A DNA stretch of 5,545 bases from Gordonia sp. (in: high G+C Gram-positive bacteria) (GTDB taxonomy: Bacteria > Actinomycetota > Actinomycetes > Mycobacteriales > Mycobacteriaceae). Each line of letters starts with the position of its first letter. Position 1 is the stretch's first letter. The notes under the pieces were generated by a model. That model did not search any database. It was not told the DNA's origin and saw only the letters and a program-made list of their open reading frames with translations. The DNA is taken from contig JASLJL010000190.1 of assembly GCA_030152405.1 (NCBI GenBank), positions 1 to 5,545 on the forward strand. The letters are read 5' to 3'. Both the position numbers and the translations under genes were made by a program. Shown piece by piece: positions 1-5,545 of this stretch.

Positions 1-900
1 GCCCTTGGGATGGAAGACCGGCAGGCCCGAGCCGAGCTCGTCGGGGAAGCTGAACAAGTCGAGTTCGCTCCCCAGTCGACGGTGGTCGCGCTTCTCGGCC
101 TCCGCCAGACGGTCGAGGTACAGATCCATCGCCTCGGTCGACTCCCACGCGGTGCCGTACACGCGCTGGAGGTCGGCAAGGCTCTGATCGCCGCGCCAGT
201 ACGCGGCGGAGCTGCGGGTCAACGTGAACGCCGCAATGTACTTGGTGGTCGGGACGTGCGGTCCACGGCAGAGATCGCCCCAGATCTTCTCACCGGTGCG
301 CGGATTCAGGTTGTCGTACGCGGTGAGCTCGCCCCCGCCGACCTCCATCACCTCGGCGTCGTCGGCGGCGCCCTTGTCGTCGATGAGCTCGAGCTTGAAC
401 GGTTCGTTCGCCAGTTCGGCGCGCGCCTGCTCCTTCGAGTCGTACACGCGACGAGAGAACTTCTGACCCGACTTGATGATCTTCTTCATCTGCTTCTCGA
501 GGGCCTTGAGGTCCTCGGGAGTGAAGGGATCGTCCACCTGGAAGTCGTAGTAGAAGCCGTCGGTGACCGGCGGGCCGATACCGAGATGAGCGTTCGGGTT
601 CAGATCCTGGACCGCCTGCGCGAGCACGTGCGCGCACGAGTGACGGATGACGGCGCGGCCGTCCTCCGAGTCGGCGGTGACGGGTTCGACCAGGGCGTCG
701 ACCTCCGGAGCCCACGACAGGTCGCGGAGTGTGCCGTCGGCTTCGCGGACCACGACGACCGCCTGCGGCCCCTTGTTGGGCAGTTCGACGCCGTCGGGGA
801 GCTCCGCGTCTCGCATCGCTGCGCCCGCGGTAGTGCCCGCCGGAACCCGTACGATCTCGGGCAGACGAACTCTTTCGGCGGACGCGACGTTGTCGGGCAC
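1..900 (-). CDS. thrS: Threonyl-tRNA synthetase, N-terminal part (runs off left edge)
   Basis: Cytoplasmic class II aminoacyl-tRNA synthetase that charges tRNA-Thr with threonine and hydrolyses mischarged Ser-tRNA-Thr. The visible 300 residues start at a GTG (898-900). Residues 10-75 form a TGS domain ([17 protein letters not shown]). From about residue 80 the editing domain follows, with its HxxxH motif at H87/H91 ([12 protein letters not shown]) and the partner Cys and His at C211 and H215 (DLCRGPH). The YWRGD motif is at 234-238. The RDHRRLG stretch (about 271-277) and DLFSFPDE lead into the catalytic core, which lies outside the window with the anticodon-binding domain; such proteins are usually about 640-690 residues. 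The GTG start is favoured by GAGGAG eight bases upstream and by its position just ahead of the TGS domain. The reading frame is clean and all visible editing residues are intact. The gene lies 28 bases downstream of the glycosyltransferase on the same strand. Confidence 0.98.
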   Translation of the reverse strand, partial: MPDNVASAERVRLPEIVRVPAGTTAGAAMRDAELPDGVELPNKGPQAVVVVREADGTLRDLSWAPEVDALVEPVTADSEDGRAVIRHSCAHVLAQAVQDLNPNAHLGIGPPVTDGFYYDFQVDDPFTPEDLKALEKQMKKIIKSGQKFSRRVYDSKEQARAELANEPFKLELIDDKGAADDAEVMEVGGGELTAYDNLNPRTGEKIWGDLCRGPHVPTTKYIAAFTLTRSSAAYWRGDQSLADLQRVYGTAWESTEAMDLYLDRLAEAEKRDHRRLGSELDLFSFPDELGSGLPVFHPKG

Positions 901-908
901 GGTGGTGG

Positions 909-914
909 CTCCTC
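909..914 (-). promoter_or_regulatory. Shine-Dalgarno sequence of thrS
   Basis: GAGGAG on the minus strand, eight bases before the GTG start of thrS. It is the strongest ribosome binding site in the window and decides the thrS start. It lies inside the 28-base gap between the glycosyltransferase stop and thrS. Confidence 0.8.
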
Positions 915-928
915 GATTCTTGGCTGTG

Positions 929-2251
929 TCACACGTCGTCGGATGCGACGAGACTGCCGCTCGATCGTATCGGTTCGCGCGTCCGCGTCCACCACAGCGT
1001 GACCGCGATCGTGCCCAAGAGCACGATCGGGTAGGCACCGCTGCCGATCAGCTGGAACGGAACCTGCCACGCCGGACCGTCGACGGACCCGAATCCGCGG
1101 AACGACCCGAACGCCATTCCGTGCAGGATCTGGTACGGGTGTTCCGGATTCCGATGGACCCACGCCTGCCAATACGTGAAGGTCAGCGTCACGATCGAGG
1201 CCGGTGCGAGCCACCACAGCCACGTGCGCGGGTCGGTCCGATCGACCTGATCGACAGCGTGCACGAGCGCCACCAGGAGCAGCGGCAGCACCCACACCCA
1301 GTGATGGCCCCACGAGAACGGCGACACCGCGCACGACGTCATACCGGTGATCGAGACCGCGAGCAGCACCGCCCCGGCCTGGTAGGCGCGGTACGCCGCC
1401 CACAGTCCGAGGAGACCGACGACAACGCCCACCGGCAGCCAGAGCCACGACGGCGGATGCGCGAGTTGCATGGTCTCCAACCGCGCGAAGAACCCGTTGA
1501 AGGACTGGTTCGCGACGGCCGCCATCGAGCCGATGCGAGAGGTGTCCCGGACGTCGTGGGTCCAGAAGCCGATCGCCTCGTCGCCGAGGACCACGATGCC
1601 GATGACGACAGTGGCTACGAACGTGCCGACCGCCACGGCCGCTGCCCGGAACTTCCTGATGGTCAGCAACTCGACGACGAAGAACAGCGGAGTCAACTTG
1701 ATGCCGGCCGCGATGCCGACGCCGACGCCCTGGAAGCGGTTGCTGCGGAACGTCAGGTCGGCGACAACGAACAATGCGAGAACGAGGTTGATCTGGCCGT
1801 TCCAGAGTGTGGTGTGCACCGGTTCGAGGCAGGTCGAGAAGACTGCGACGAGCACCGTCATGGCGACGAGACGACCGTCGAACTTGAATCGCAGAGCTCG
1901 CAACGAGAGGGCGATCAGCAGGAGCAGGCTGATCACGCTGCCGACGTTCCACCAGAATTGGGCGGTGTGTTCGGCCAAACCTGCCAGCGGGAACATCACC
2001 AGCGCGGCGAACGGGGTGTAGGTGAACTGCCAGACCTTGTAGACCGGCTTGTCGTACAGCGGCAGATCGTCCCACACCGCGATCGCGCCGCCGCGGTACA
2101 CGCGAGTGTCGATGCCCATGTTGAACAGTCCGTAGACCGGGTCGGTGAACGGCACCGCCCAAATGTGCCAGCACACGACCAGAATCGCTCCGACTGCGGC
2201 GATCGCGAGCATCGATGTTGTCACCGAACGTGTCGGCGCGGGTCTGTTCAC
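929..2251 (-). CDS. GT87-family (DUF2029) polytopic membrane mannosyltransferase-like protein
   Basis: A 440-residue, very hydrophobic protein with about 10-12 predicted membrane helices (for example 14-33, 101-120, 204-223, 268-288, 317-331, 406-421). GT-C enzymes of this family (PimE, Rv2181-type alpha-1,2-mannosyltransferases) transfer mannose from polyprenyl-phosphate-mannose to PIM, LM or LAM on the outer side of the plasma membrane. Family marks seen are an acidic residue in the first outer loop at D48 ([10 protein letters not shown]) followed by [14 protein letters not shown] (77-85); NGQINLVLA (151-159); IKLTPLFFV (184-192); [11 protein letters not shown] (249-259); and [11 protein letters not shown] (310-320). 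D48 is the likely catalytic base by analogy with PimE. The exact acceptor cannot be read from sequence, so no symbol is given. The frame stays open upstream to an ATG at 2360-2362, but that adds 37 residues without membrane or family character. GTG at 2249-2251 is chosen because a TATCAT box sits six bases upstream. ATG at 2210-2212 with GGTGA before it is the alternative. It is divergent from the ABC exporter and lies upstream of thrS. Confidence 0.9.
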   Translation of the reverse strand: MNRPAPTRSVTTSMLAIAAVGAILVVCWHIWAVPFTDPVYGLFNMGIDTRVYRGGAIAVWDDLPLYDKPVYKVWQFTYTPFAALVMFPLAGLAEHTAQFWWNVGSVISLLLLIALSLRALRFKFDGRLVAMTVLVAVFSTCLEPVHTTLWNGQINLVLALFVVADLTFRSNRFQGVGVGIAAGIKLTPLFFVVELLTIRKFRAAAVAVGTFVATVVIGIVVLGDEAIGFWTHDVRDTSRIGSMAAVANQSFNGFFARLETMQLAHPPSWLWLPVGVVVGLLGLWAAYRAYQAGAVLLAVSITGMTSCAVSPFSWGHHWVWVLPLLLVALVHAVDQVDRTDPRTWLWWLAPASIVTLTFTYWQAWVHRNPEHPYQILHGMAFGSFRGFGSVDGPAWQVPFQLIGSGAYPIVLLGTIAVTLWWTRTREPIRSSGSLVASDDV

Positions 2252-2257
2252 TCGAAA

Positions 2258-2263
2258 ATGATA
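2258..2263 (-). promoter_or_regulatory. Candidate -10 box for leaderless glycosyltransferase transcript
   Basis: The minus strand reads TATCAT, matching the actinobacterial TAnnnT -10 pattern. Six bases separate it from the GTG at 2249-2251, so transcription would begin at or next to the start codon. No Shine-Dalgarno lies at normal distance from that GTG (the nearest GGAG is about 20 bases away), which fits a leaderless message. No convincing -35 hexamer is visible near 2281-2286. Confidence 0.4.
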
Positions 2264-2267
2264 CGTC

Positions 2268-2329
2268 CGAACTCCGCGGACTCCGGTCTGCGACGCGACG
2301 TGTCCGATCAAAGCGGACTGCGGAGTTCG
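2268..2329. repeat. Perfect 10-base inverted repeat with 42-base spacer in the divergent promoter region
   Basis: CGAACTCCGC at 2268-2277 is the exact reverse complement of GCGGAGTTCG at 2320-2329. The centres are 52 bases apart, close to five helical turns. The left arm falls between the TATCAT box and the expected -35 position of the glycosyltransferase promoter. A GCGGACT direct repeat (2276-2282 and 2313-2319) and a second ACTCCG copy (2280-2285) lie inside. It may be a pair of regulator half-sites or a long-loop hairpin. The repeat is seen directly; any function is inference. Confidence 0.5.
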
Positions 2330-2353
2330 TCGTCCACCTGCCAGTTGCCCGGG

Positions 2354-2367
2354 ACCGTGCACACGGT
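2354..2367. promoter_or_regulatory. Candidate operator: 6-2-6 palindrome upstream of the ABC exporter genes
   Basis: ACCGTG-CA-CACGGT is a perfect inverted repeat with 6-base arms and a 2-base centre. It ends 11 bases before the GTG at 2379 and would cover the -27 to -40 region if transcription starts at 2394. A compact palindrome here suits a dimeric repressor of the TetR or GntR kind, but no regulator gene is present in the window. Confidence 0.35.
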
Positions 2368-2384
2368 GGTCCGCACCCGTGCAC
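2355..2384. repeat. Direct repeat CCGTGCAC with 22-base period
   Basis: CCGTGCAC occurs at 2355-2362 and again at 2377-2384, 22 bases apart, about two helical turns. The first copy is inside the palindrome at 2354-2367; the second covers the GTG start at 2379. Each copy includes the self-complementary GTGCAC. It could reflect tandem regulator binding on one DNA face, or chance in GC-rich DNA. Confidence 0.35.
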
Positions 2385-4157
2385 TATTGGCCTGTGACAC
2401 GCGATCGGGCACCTCGGCGACGCGGCGGGGCAGTCGTCGCCCTGGCCGTTCCGGCACTGCGCTCTCGGGCGGCTCTGACGGTCGGAGTCCTTGTGGCGCA
2501 ACTGATCGCAATGGCGGCCGGACTGGCCCAGCCCGCGTTCAACGCGCGGATCGTCGACGCGGGCGTCATCGCGGGAGACGTCGGATACGTCCAGCGGATG
2601 GGCGCCCTGATGATCGGCGTGGTGGTGATCGGACTCCTCGCGTCGATGACCGCGGTGGCCTGCGGATCGGCGATCGCGGCCGGGATCTCCGCGGATCTTC
2701 GGCTCGCGATGTACCGCCGGGCAGGCCGCTTGTCCACCGCGTCGTATCACGAGGTGGGCACCGCGTCGATGCTGACGAGGACCTCCGCCGACACCGGCGT
2801 CGTCGGTCGTGCGGTGTTCGCCTTCACGACGGTGGCGGTGTCGGCGCCGATCGTCACCGTCGGCGCCGTGATCCTCTCCCTGCGCCAATCCGTGCAGCTC
2901 GCCCCGCTCATCGTGGTGACCGCCGTGCTGCTCGGCGTGGTCGTCGGCCTGTACGTGGTGCGCGTGACGCCGCTCGCGGGCAGGCTCCAGCGCGCGGTGG
3001 ACGCCGTCAACCGGGTGCTGCGCGAACAGTTGAGCGGCACCCGGATCGTGCGGGCGTTCCGCCGCGAGCAGACGGCGTCGGAGCGCTTCGGCGACGCCAA
3101 CGTCGAGCTCACCACCCTCGCGCGCCGGGTCGGCGCACTGCAGGTGCTGCTCCTCCCCGGCGTCCTGCTGATCGCGAACCTCGCCGTCGTCGCGACGAAC
3201 GTGCTCGGCGCCAAGCTCATCGAGTCGGGCGACCTCACGATCGGCGGATTGACGGCGTTCAGCGGCTACTTGATGCAGATCGTGTCCGGGGTGTCGATGT
3301 TCGTCGCCCTCGCCGCCCTCCTCCCCCGCGCCGAGGCCAGCGCGGTGCGGCTCACCCAGGTGCTCGACGAACAACTCCCCGACACTGGACCGGCGGACAT
3401 CGTGGATCGGCCGCGCGGAGTTCTCGCCGTCGATCTCCAGAACGTCACCGTGCGGTACGCGGGCGCCGAACAGCCCGCGGTCGACTCGCTCACCCTGCGC
3501 TGCGTTCCCGGCGGTGTCACCGCCGTGATCGGCGGCACGTCGAGCGGCAAGTCGACGCTGCTCGCCCTGGCGCCACGCCTGCTCGACGCGTCGTCGGGCG
3601 TCGTGGAGCTCGGCGATCGCCCGATCGGGGCGTGGCCGCTGGCCGCGCTCCGATCGGAGGTCGCCTACGTCGGCCAACGACACGCGCTGATCGCCGGCAC
3701 GGTCGCGTCCAATCTGCGTCTGGGCTATGACGACGCTCCCGACGATCTGTTGTGGAGAGCGTTGCGAGTCACCAGGATGGCCGACTCCGTCGACGGACGC
3801 GGCGGCCTCGACGCCGCCGTCGCGCAGGGCGGCTCCAACTTCTCCGGCGGACAGCGTCAGCGGCTGGCGATCGCGCGGGCCCTGCTCCACCGACCTCGCG
3901 TCCTCGTCCTCGACGACGCGTTCTCGGCGATGGATCGCTCCACCGCGGCCGACGTGTTCGCGGCGGTTCGCGCCCATCTGCCTGCGACGACCTTTCTGCT
4001 CGCCGCGCAGCAGGTGCACTCGGTCCGCGGGGCCGACGTGATCGCCGTTCTCGAGCACGGCCGCCTCGTCGACGTCGGCCCGCACGCCGAGCTGCTCGAT
4101 CGCTGCCAGGTGTACCGCGAGATCGCTCAGGCCCAGGGTCTGGTGGACGCCCGGTGA
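2379..4157 (+). CDS. ABC exporter half-transporter with degenerate ATP site (Rv1273c-like)
   Basis: A 592-residue type IV ABC exporter subunit with six membrane helices over about residues 32-315, followed by a nucleotide-binding domain from about 345. Motifs seen: A-loop Y360, Walker A GGTSSGKS (385-392), Q-loop Q433 (YVGQR), signature FSGGQ (488-492), Walker B VLVLDD (508-513) and D-loop SAMD (516-519). Three sites depart from consensus: Ser388 for the fourth Walker A Gly, Asp513 where the catalytic Glu is expected, and Gln544 where the switch His belongs (AAQQ for AHR). The signature is intact, so it can complete the partner's ATP site while its own should hydrolyse poorly. This is the usual asymmetry of heterodimeric exporters. 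Order, length and motifs such as INRVLREQLSG-type X-loop residues resemble M. tuberculosis Rv1273c. The substrate is unknown. Start GTG 2379 has GGTGG nine bases upstream; GTG 2394, possibly leaderless, is an equal alternative that would shorten numbering by five. The stop overlaps the next gene by four bases. Confidence 0.93.
   Translation: MHYWPVTRDRAPRRRGGAVVALAVPALRSRAALTVGVLVAQLIAMAAGLAQPAFNARIVDAGVIAGDVGYVQRMGALMIGVVVIGLLASMTAVACGSAIAAGISADLRLAMYRRAGRLSTASYHEVGTASMLTRTSADTGVVGRAVFAFTTVAVSAPIVTVGAVILSLRQSVQLAPLIVVTAVLLGVVVGLYVVRVTPLAGRLQRAVDAVNRVLREQLSGTRIVRAFRREQTASERFGDANVELTTLARRVGALQVLLLPGVLLIANLAVVATNVLGAKLIESGDLTIGGLTAFSGYLMQIVSGVSMFVALAALLPRAEASAVRLTQVLDEQLPDTGPADIVDRPRGVLAVDLQNVTVRYAGAEQPAVDSLTLRCVPGGVTAVIGGTSSGKSTLLALAPRLLDASSGVVELGDRPIGAWPLAALRSEVAYVGQRHALIAGTVASNLRLGYDDAPDDLLWRALRVTRMADSVDGRGGLDAAVAQGGSNFSGGQRQRLAIARALLHRPRVLVLDDAFSAMDRSTAADVFAAVRAHLPATTFLLAAQQVHSVRGADVIAVLEHGRLVDVGPHAELLDRCQVYREIAQAQGLVDAR
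2382..2387 (+). promoter_or_regulatory. Weak candidate -10 box for the ABC exporter operon
   Basis: CACTAT lies six bases before the alternative GTG start at 2394-2396, the spacing expected for a leaderless transcript. The match to the -10 consensus is only partial and no -35 hexamer is clear. If it is real, the coding region starts at 2394 and not at 2379. Confidence 0.2.
4142..4147 (+). promoter_or_regulatory. Ribosome binding site of the second ABC gene, inside the end of the first
   Basis: GGTGGA lies six bases before the GTG at 4154, within the last codons of the upstream gene. Together with the GTGA start-stop overlap at 4154-4157 it indicates translational coupling and roughly equal production of the two subunits. 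A similar GGTGG precedes the first gene's GTG at 2379. Confidence 0.5.
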
Positions 4158-5545
4158 AGTTGCTCCGCGCGCTCGGCGAGGTACGCCGCTTCCTCGGCAC
4201 CGGACGAAGCCTCACGTGGGCGCTGCTTCTCGCCATCGTGTCCGCGGTGCTGACAGTGGTGGTGCCGGCGCTGCTCGCCCGTGTCACCAACGTCATCTTC
4301 GCCGGTGCGCTCGGCGCTCGGCTGCCTGCCGGACTGACCCACGAGCAAGTGGTCGACGAACTCCGACGAGCAGGCGACGAGCACCAGGCGAACGTCGTCG
4401 CCGCGATGGACGCGGTCCCCGGAGTCGGCATCGACTGGGGACAGCTGTGGGTCGTCGTCGGGGTGGCGCTCGCGGCGTTCTGCCTCGCCGCGGGCGCCCG
4501 CATCTGGGGCGGTCTGATCCTGAACGCCGCCGTGCAGCGCGCCATTCGCAAGCTGCGGGAACGGGTCGAGCTGAAGTTGCACAGGCTTCCCGTCACCGCG
4601 CTGGAAGGCGGTCGCCGCGGCGAGGTCCTCAACGCGGTCACAGTCGACGTCGACAACGTCGCCACCCTCATCGGTCCGGTCTTCGTCCAGCTCCCCGTGG
4701 TGCTCCTGACCGTCGTCGGAGTGTCCGCGGCCCTGATCTGGGTGTCGGGGTTCTTCGCGATGGTCGCGTTCCTCACCGTCCCCGTGTCCGTGATCGCCGT
4801 CAGCCTGATCCTCCGCGCCGCACGGCCGCACGTGAAGCGCCAGTGGGCGGCGCAGTCGTCGCTGACCGCGCACACCGAGGACGTGTACGCCGCCCGCGAC
4901 ATGCTCGCCGCGTACGACGCGCACGACGCCACCGAGCGCGAGTTCACGGCGGTGAACGACGAACTCCAGCACGCCACGCGGACCGGGCAGACGTGGAGCG
5001 GCGCACTCGGTCCGGTGTTGACCGTGTGCAACGCGCTCGCCTTCGTCACCGTCGCCGTCCTCGGCGCATTCAAGATGATGGACGGGGCCGTGACGCTCGG
5101 CGCGCTGCAGGCCGTCGTCCTGTACACCCAGCAACTCGCGAACGCGCTGTCGGAGCTGACCGGGACGCTCCCGACCCTGCAGTCGGGCCTGGTGTCGGTC
5201 GGGCGGGTCCGCGAGTTCTTGTCGCGGCCCGAGGAACAGGCGCCCGCCGTCGACGACGAGCCGGTCGCGGCACGTCACGGACGCCACCGCCTGCCGCCAC
5301 GCATCGAGTTCGAGAACGTGTCGTTCCGCTACGACGACGGTCCGCTGGTCCTCGACGGCATCGACCTGGTGCTCGAACCAGGACGGACGACGGCGATCGT
5401 CGGTGCGACCGGCTCGGGCAAGACGACGCTCACCGCGCTGCTGCAACGCTTCGCCGATCCGACGGCCGGGCGTATCACCATCGACGGCGCCGACGTCGGC
5501 GGCCTGACCAGAACCCAGGTTCGCTCCCTGATGGCCGTGGTGACC
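4154..5545 (+). CDS. ABC exporter half-transporter, partner subunit (Rv1272c-like), cut at right edge
   Basis: The first 464 residues of a second ABC exporter subunit, starting at a GTG that overlaps the previous stop. Membrane helices fall at about 20-42, 96-123, 172-195, 197-220, 285-308 and 314-338; the nucleotide-binding domain begins near 383. The A-loop Tyr is at 393 (FRYDDG) and the Walker A GATGSGKT (417-424) is canonical. The window ends after MAVVT, just before the expected Q-loop Gln, so signature, Walker B and switch His are not visible. Between helices 1 and 2 lies an extra hydrophilic stretch (about residues 48-96, including LPAGLTHEQVVDELRRAG and VPGVGIDWG), a feature I recall in Rv1272c and its relatives. 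The RRGEVLN and VDVDNV stretches (155-168) and TEDVYAARD (241-249) are typical of the cytosolic coupling regions. Tandem, overlapping position next to a subunit with a degenerate site supports one heterodimeric exporter in the plasma membrane, with this subunit expected to carry the active Walker B Glu. The substrate cannot be told. Rv1272c was reported to affect long-chain fatty acid import in E. coli, so the direction of transport should not be taken as settled. Confidence 0.93.
   Translation, partial: MKLLRALGEVRRFLGTGRSLTWALLLAIVSAVLTVVVPALLARVTNVIFAGALGARLPAGLTHEQVVDELRRAGDEHQANVVAAMDAVPGVGIDWGQLWVVVGVALAAFCLAAGARIWGGLILNAAVQRAIRKLRERVELKLHRLPVTALEGGRRGEVLNAVTVDVDNVATLIGPVFVQLPVVLLTVVGVSAALIWVSGFFAMVAFLTVPVSVIAVSLILRAARPHVKRQWAAQSSLTAHTEDVYAARDMLAAYDAHDATEREFTAVNDELQHATRTGQTWSGALGPVLTVCNALAFVTVAVLGAFKMMDGAVTLGALQAVVLYTQQLANALSELTGTLPTLQSGLVSVGRVREFLSRPEEQAPAVDDEPVAARHGRHRLPPRIEFENVSFRYDDGPLVLDGIDLVLEPGRTTAIVGATGSGKTTLTALLQRFADPTAGRITIDGADVGGLTRTQVRSLMAVVT

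Noticed and set aside
909..935. AAGAAT and the TGTG-A-CACA arms just upstream of thrS as a possible thrS promoter and operator
   Set aside because: The -10 match is partial, no -35 hexamer lies at proper spacing, and four-base arms are too short to distinguish from chance.
10..1002. Plus-strand frame of 330 codons opposite thrS
   Set aside because: The minus strand here reads a clean threonyl-tRNA synthetase with intact editing residues; the plus-strand frame is its shadow.
2252..2362. Extension of the glycosyltransferase to the upstream ATG at 2360-2362
   Set aside because: The 37 extra residues carry no family or membrane feature, no ribosome binding site was seen, and the extension would run through the promoter-like elements and almost to the divergent exporter start.
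647..3730. Open frame of 1027 codons on the plus strand
   Set aside because: Its composition is typical of an out-of-frame reading of GC-rich genes, it runs antisense to the glycosyltransferase and thrS, and it is out of frame with the ABC gene. No motif supports it.
600..4085. Open frame of 1161 codons on the minus strand across several genes
   Set aside because: It is rich in Arg, Gly, Asp and His, has no domain signature, and lies across or antisense to genes with clear family motifs. Long stop-free shadow frames are expected at this GC content.
4127..5446. Minus-strand frames of 439 and 452 codons opposite the second ABC gene
   Set aside because: The plus strand encodes a recognisable exporter with Walker A; the antisense frames are low-complexity Arg/Asp/His-rich shadows.

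Overview
The window is ordinary-looking, high-GC actinobacterial chromosome. Codons mostly end in G or C, three of the four genes appear to start with GTG, and long spurious reading frames run antisense to the real genes. The protein families point to the mycolic-acid-bearing order (Mycobacteriales/Corynebacteriales: Mycobacterium, Gordonia, Rhodococcus and relatives). The threonyl-tRNA synthetase resembles the mycobacterial form. The membrane glycosyltransferase is of the GT87 class that builds mannolipids in this group. The ABC pair resembles M. tuberculosis Rv1273c/Rv1272c. The genus cannot be fixed from this sequence alone.

There are four genes in two divergent units. The left unit is on the minus strand. 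It holds a complete GT87 polyprenyl-phosphate-mannose-type glycosyltransferase (929-2251), followed after 28 bases by the N-terminal 300 codons of thrS, which runs off the left edge. The right unit is on the plus strand. It holds a complete ABC exporter half-transporter (2379-4157). Its stop overlaps by four bases the GTG start of a second half-transporter, which runs off the right edge just before its Q-loop.

The 127-base divergent spacer (2252-2378) is the only sizeable non-coding stretch. It contains a TATCAT -10-like hexamer placed for leaderless transcription of the glycosyltransferase. It also contains a perfect 10-base inverted repeat with widely spaced arms, a compact 6-2-6 palindrome next to the exporter start, and an 8-base direct repeat with a 22-base period. 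These are candidate regulatory sites for one or both units.

The two ABC genes very probably encode one heterodimeric exporter. The first subunit has a degenerate ATP site: Ser for the fourth Gly of Walker A, Asp for the catalytic Glu, and Gln for the switch His. The second has a canonical Walker A and an extra loop between its first two membrane helices. The glycosyltransferase is expected to act on lipoglycans at the outer face of the plasma membrane. Any functional link between it and the exporter is inference from divergent arrangement only. I see no mobile element, CRISPR array, RNA gene or clearly new system here.
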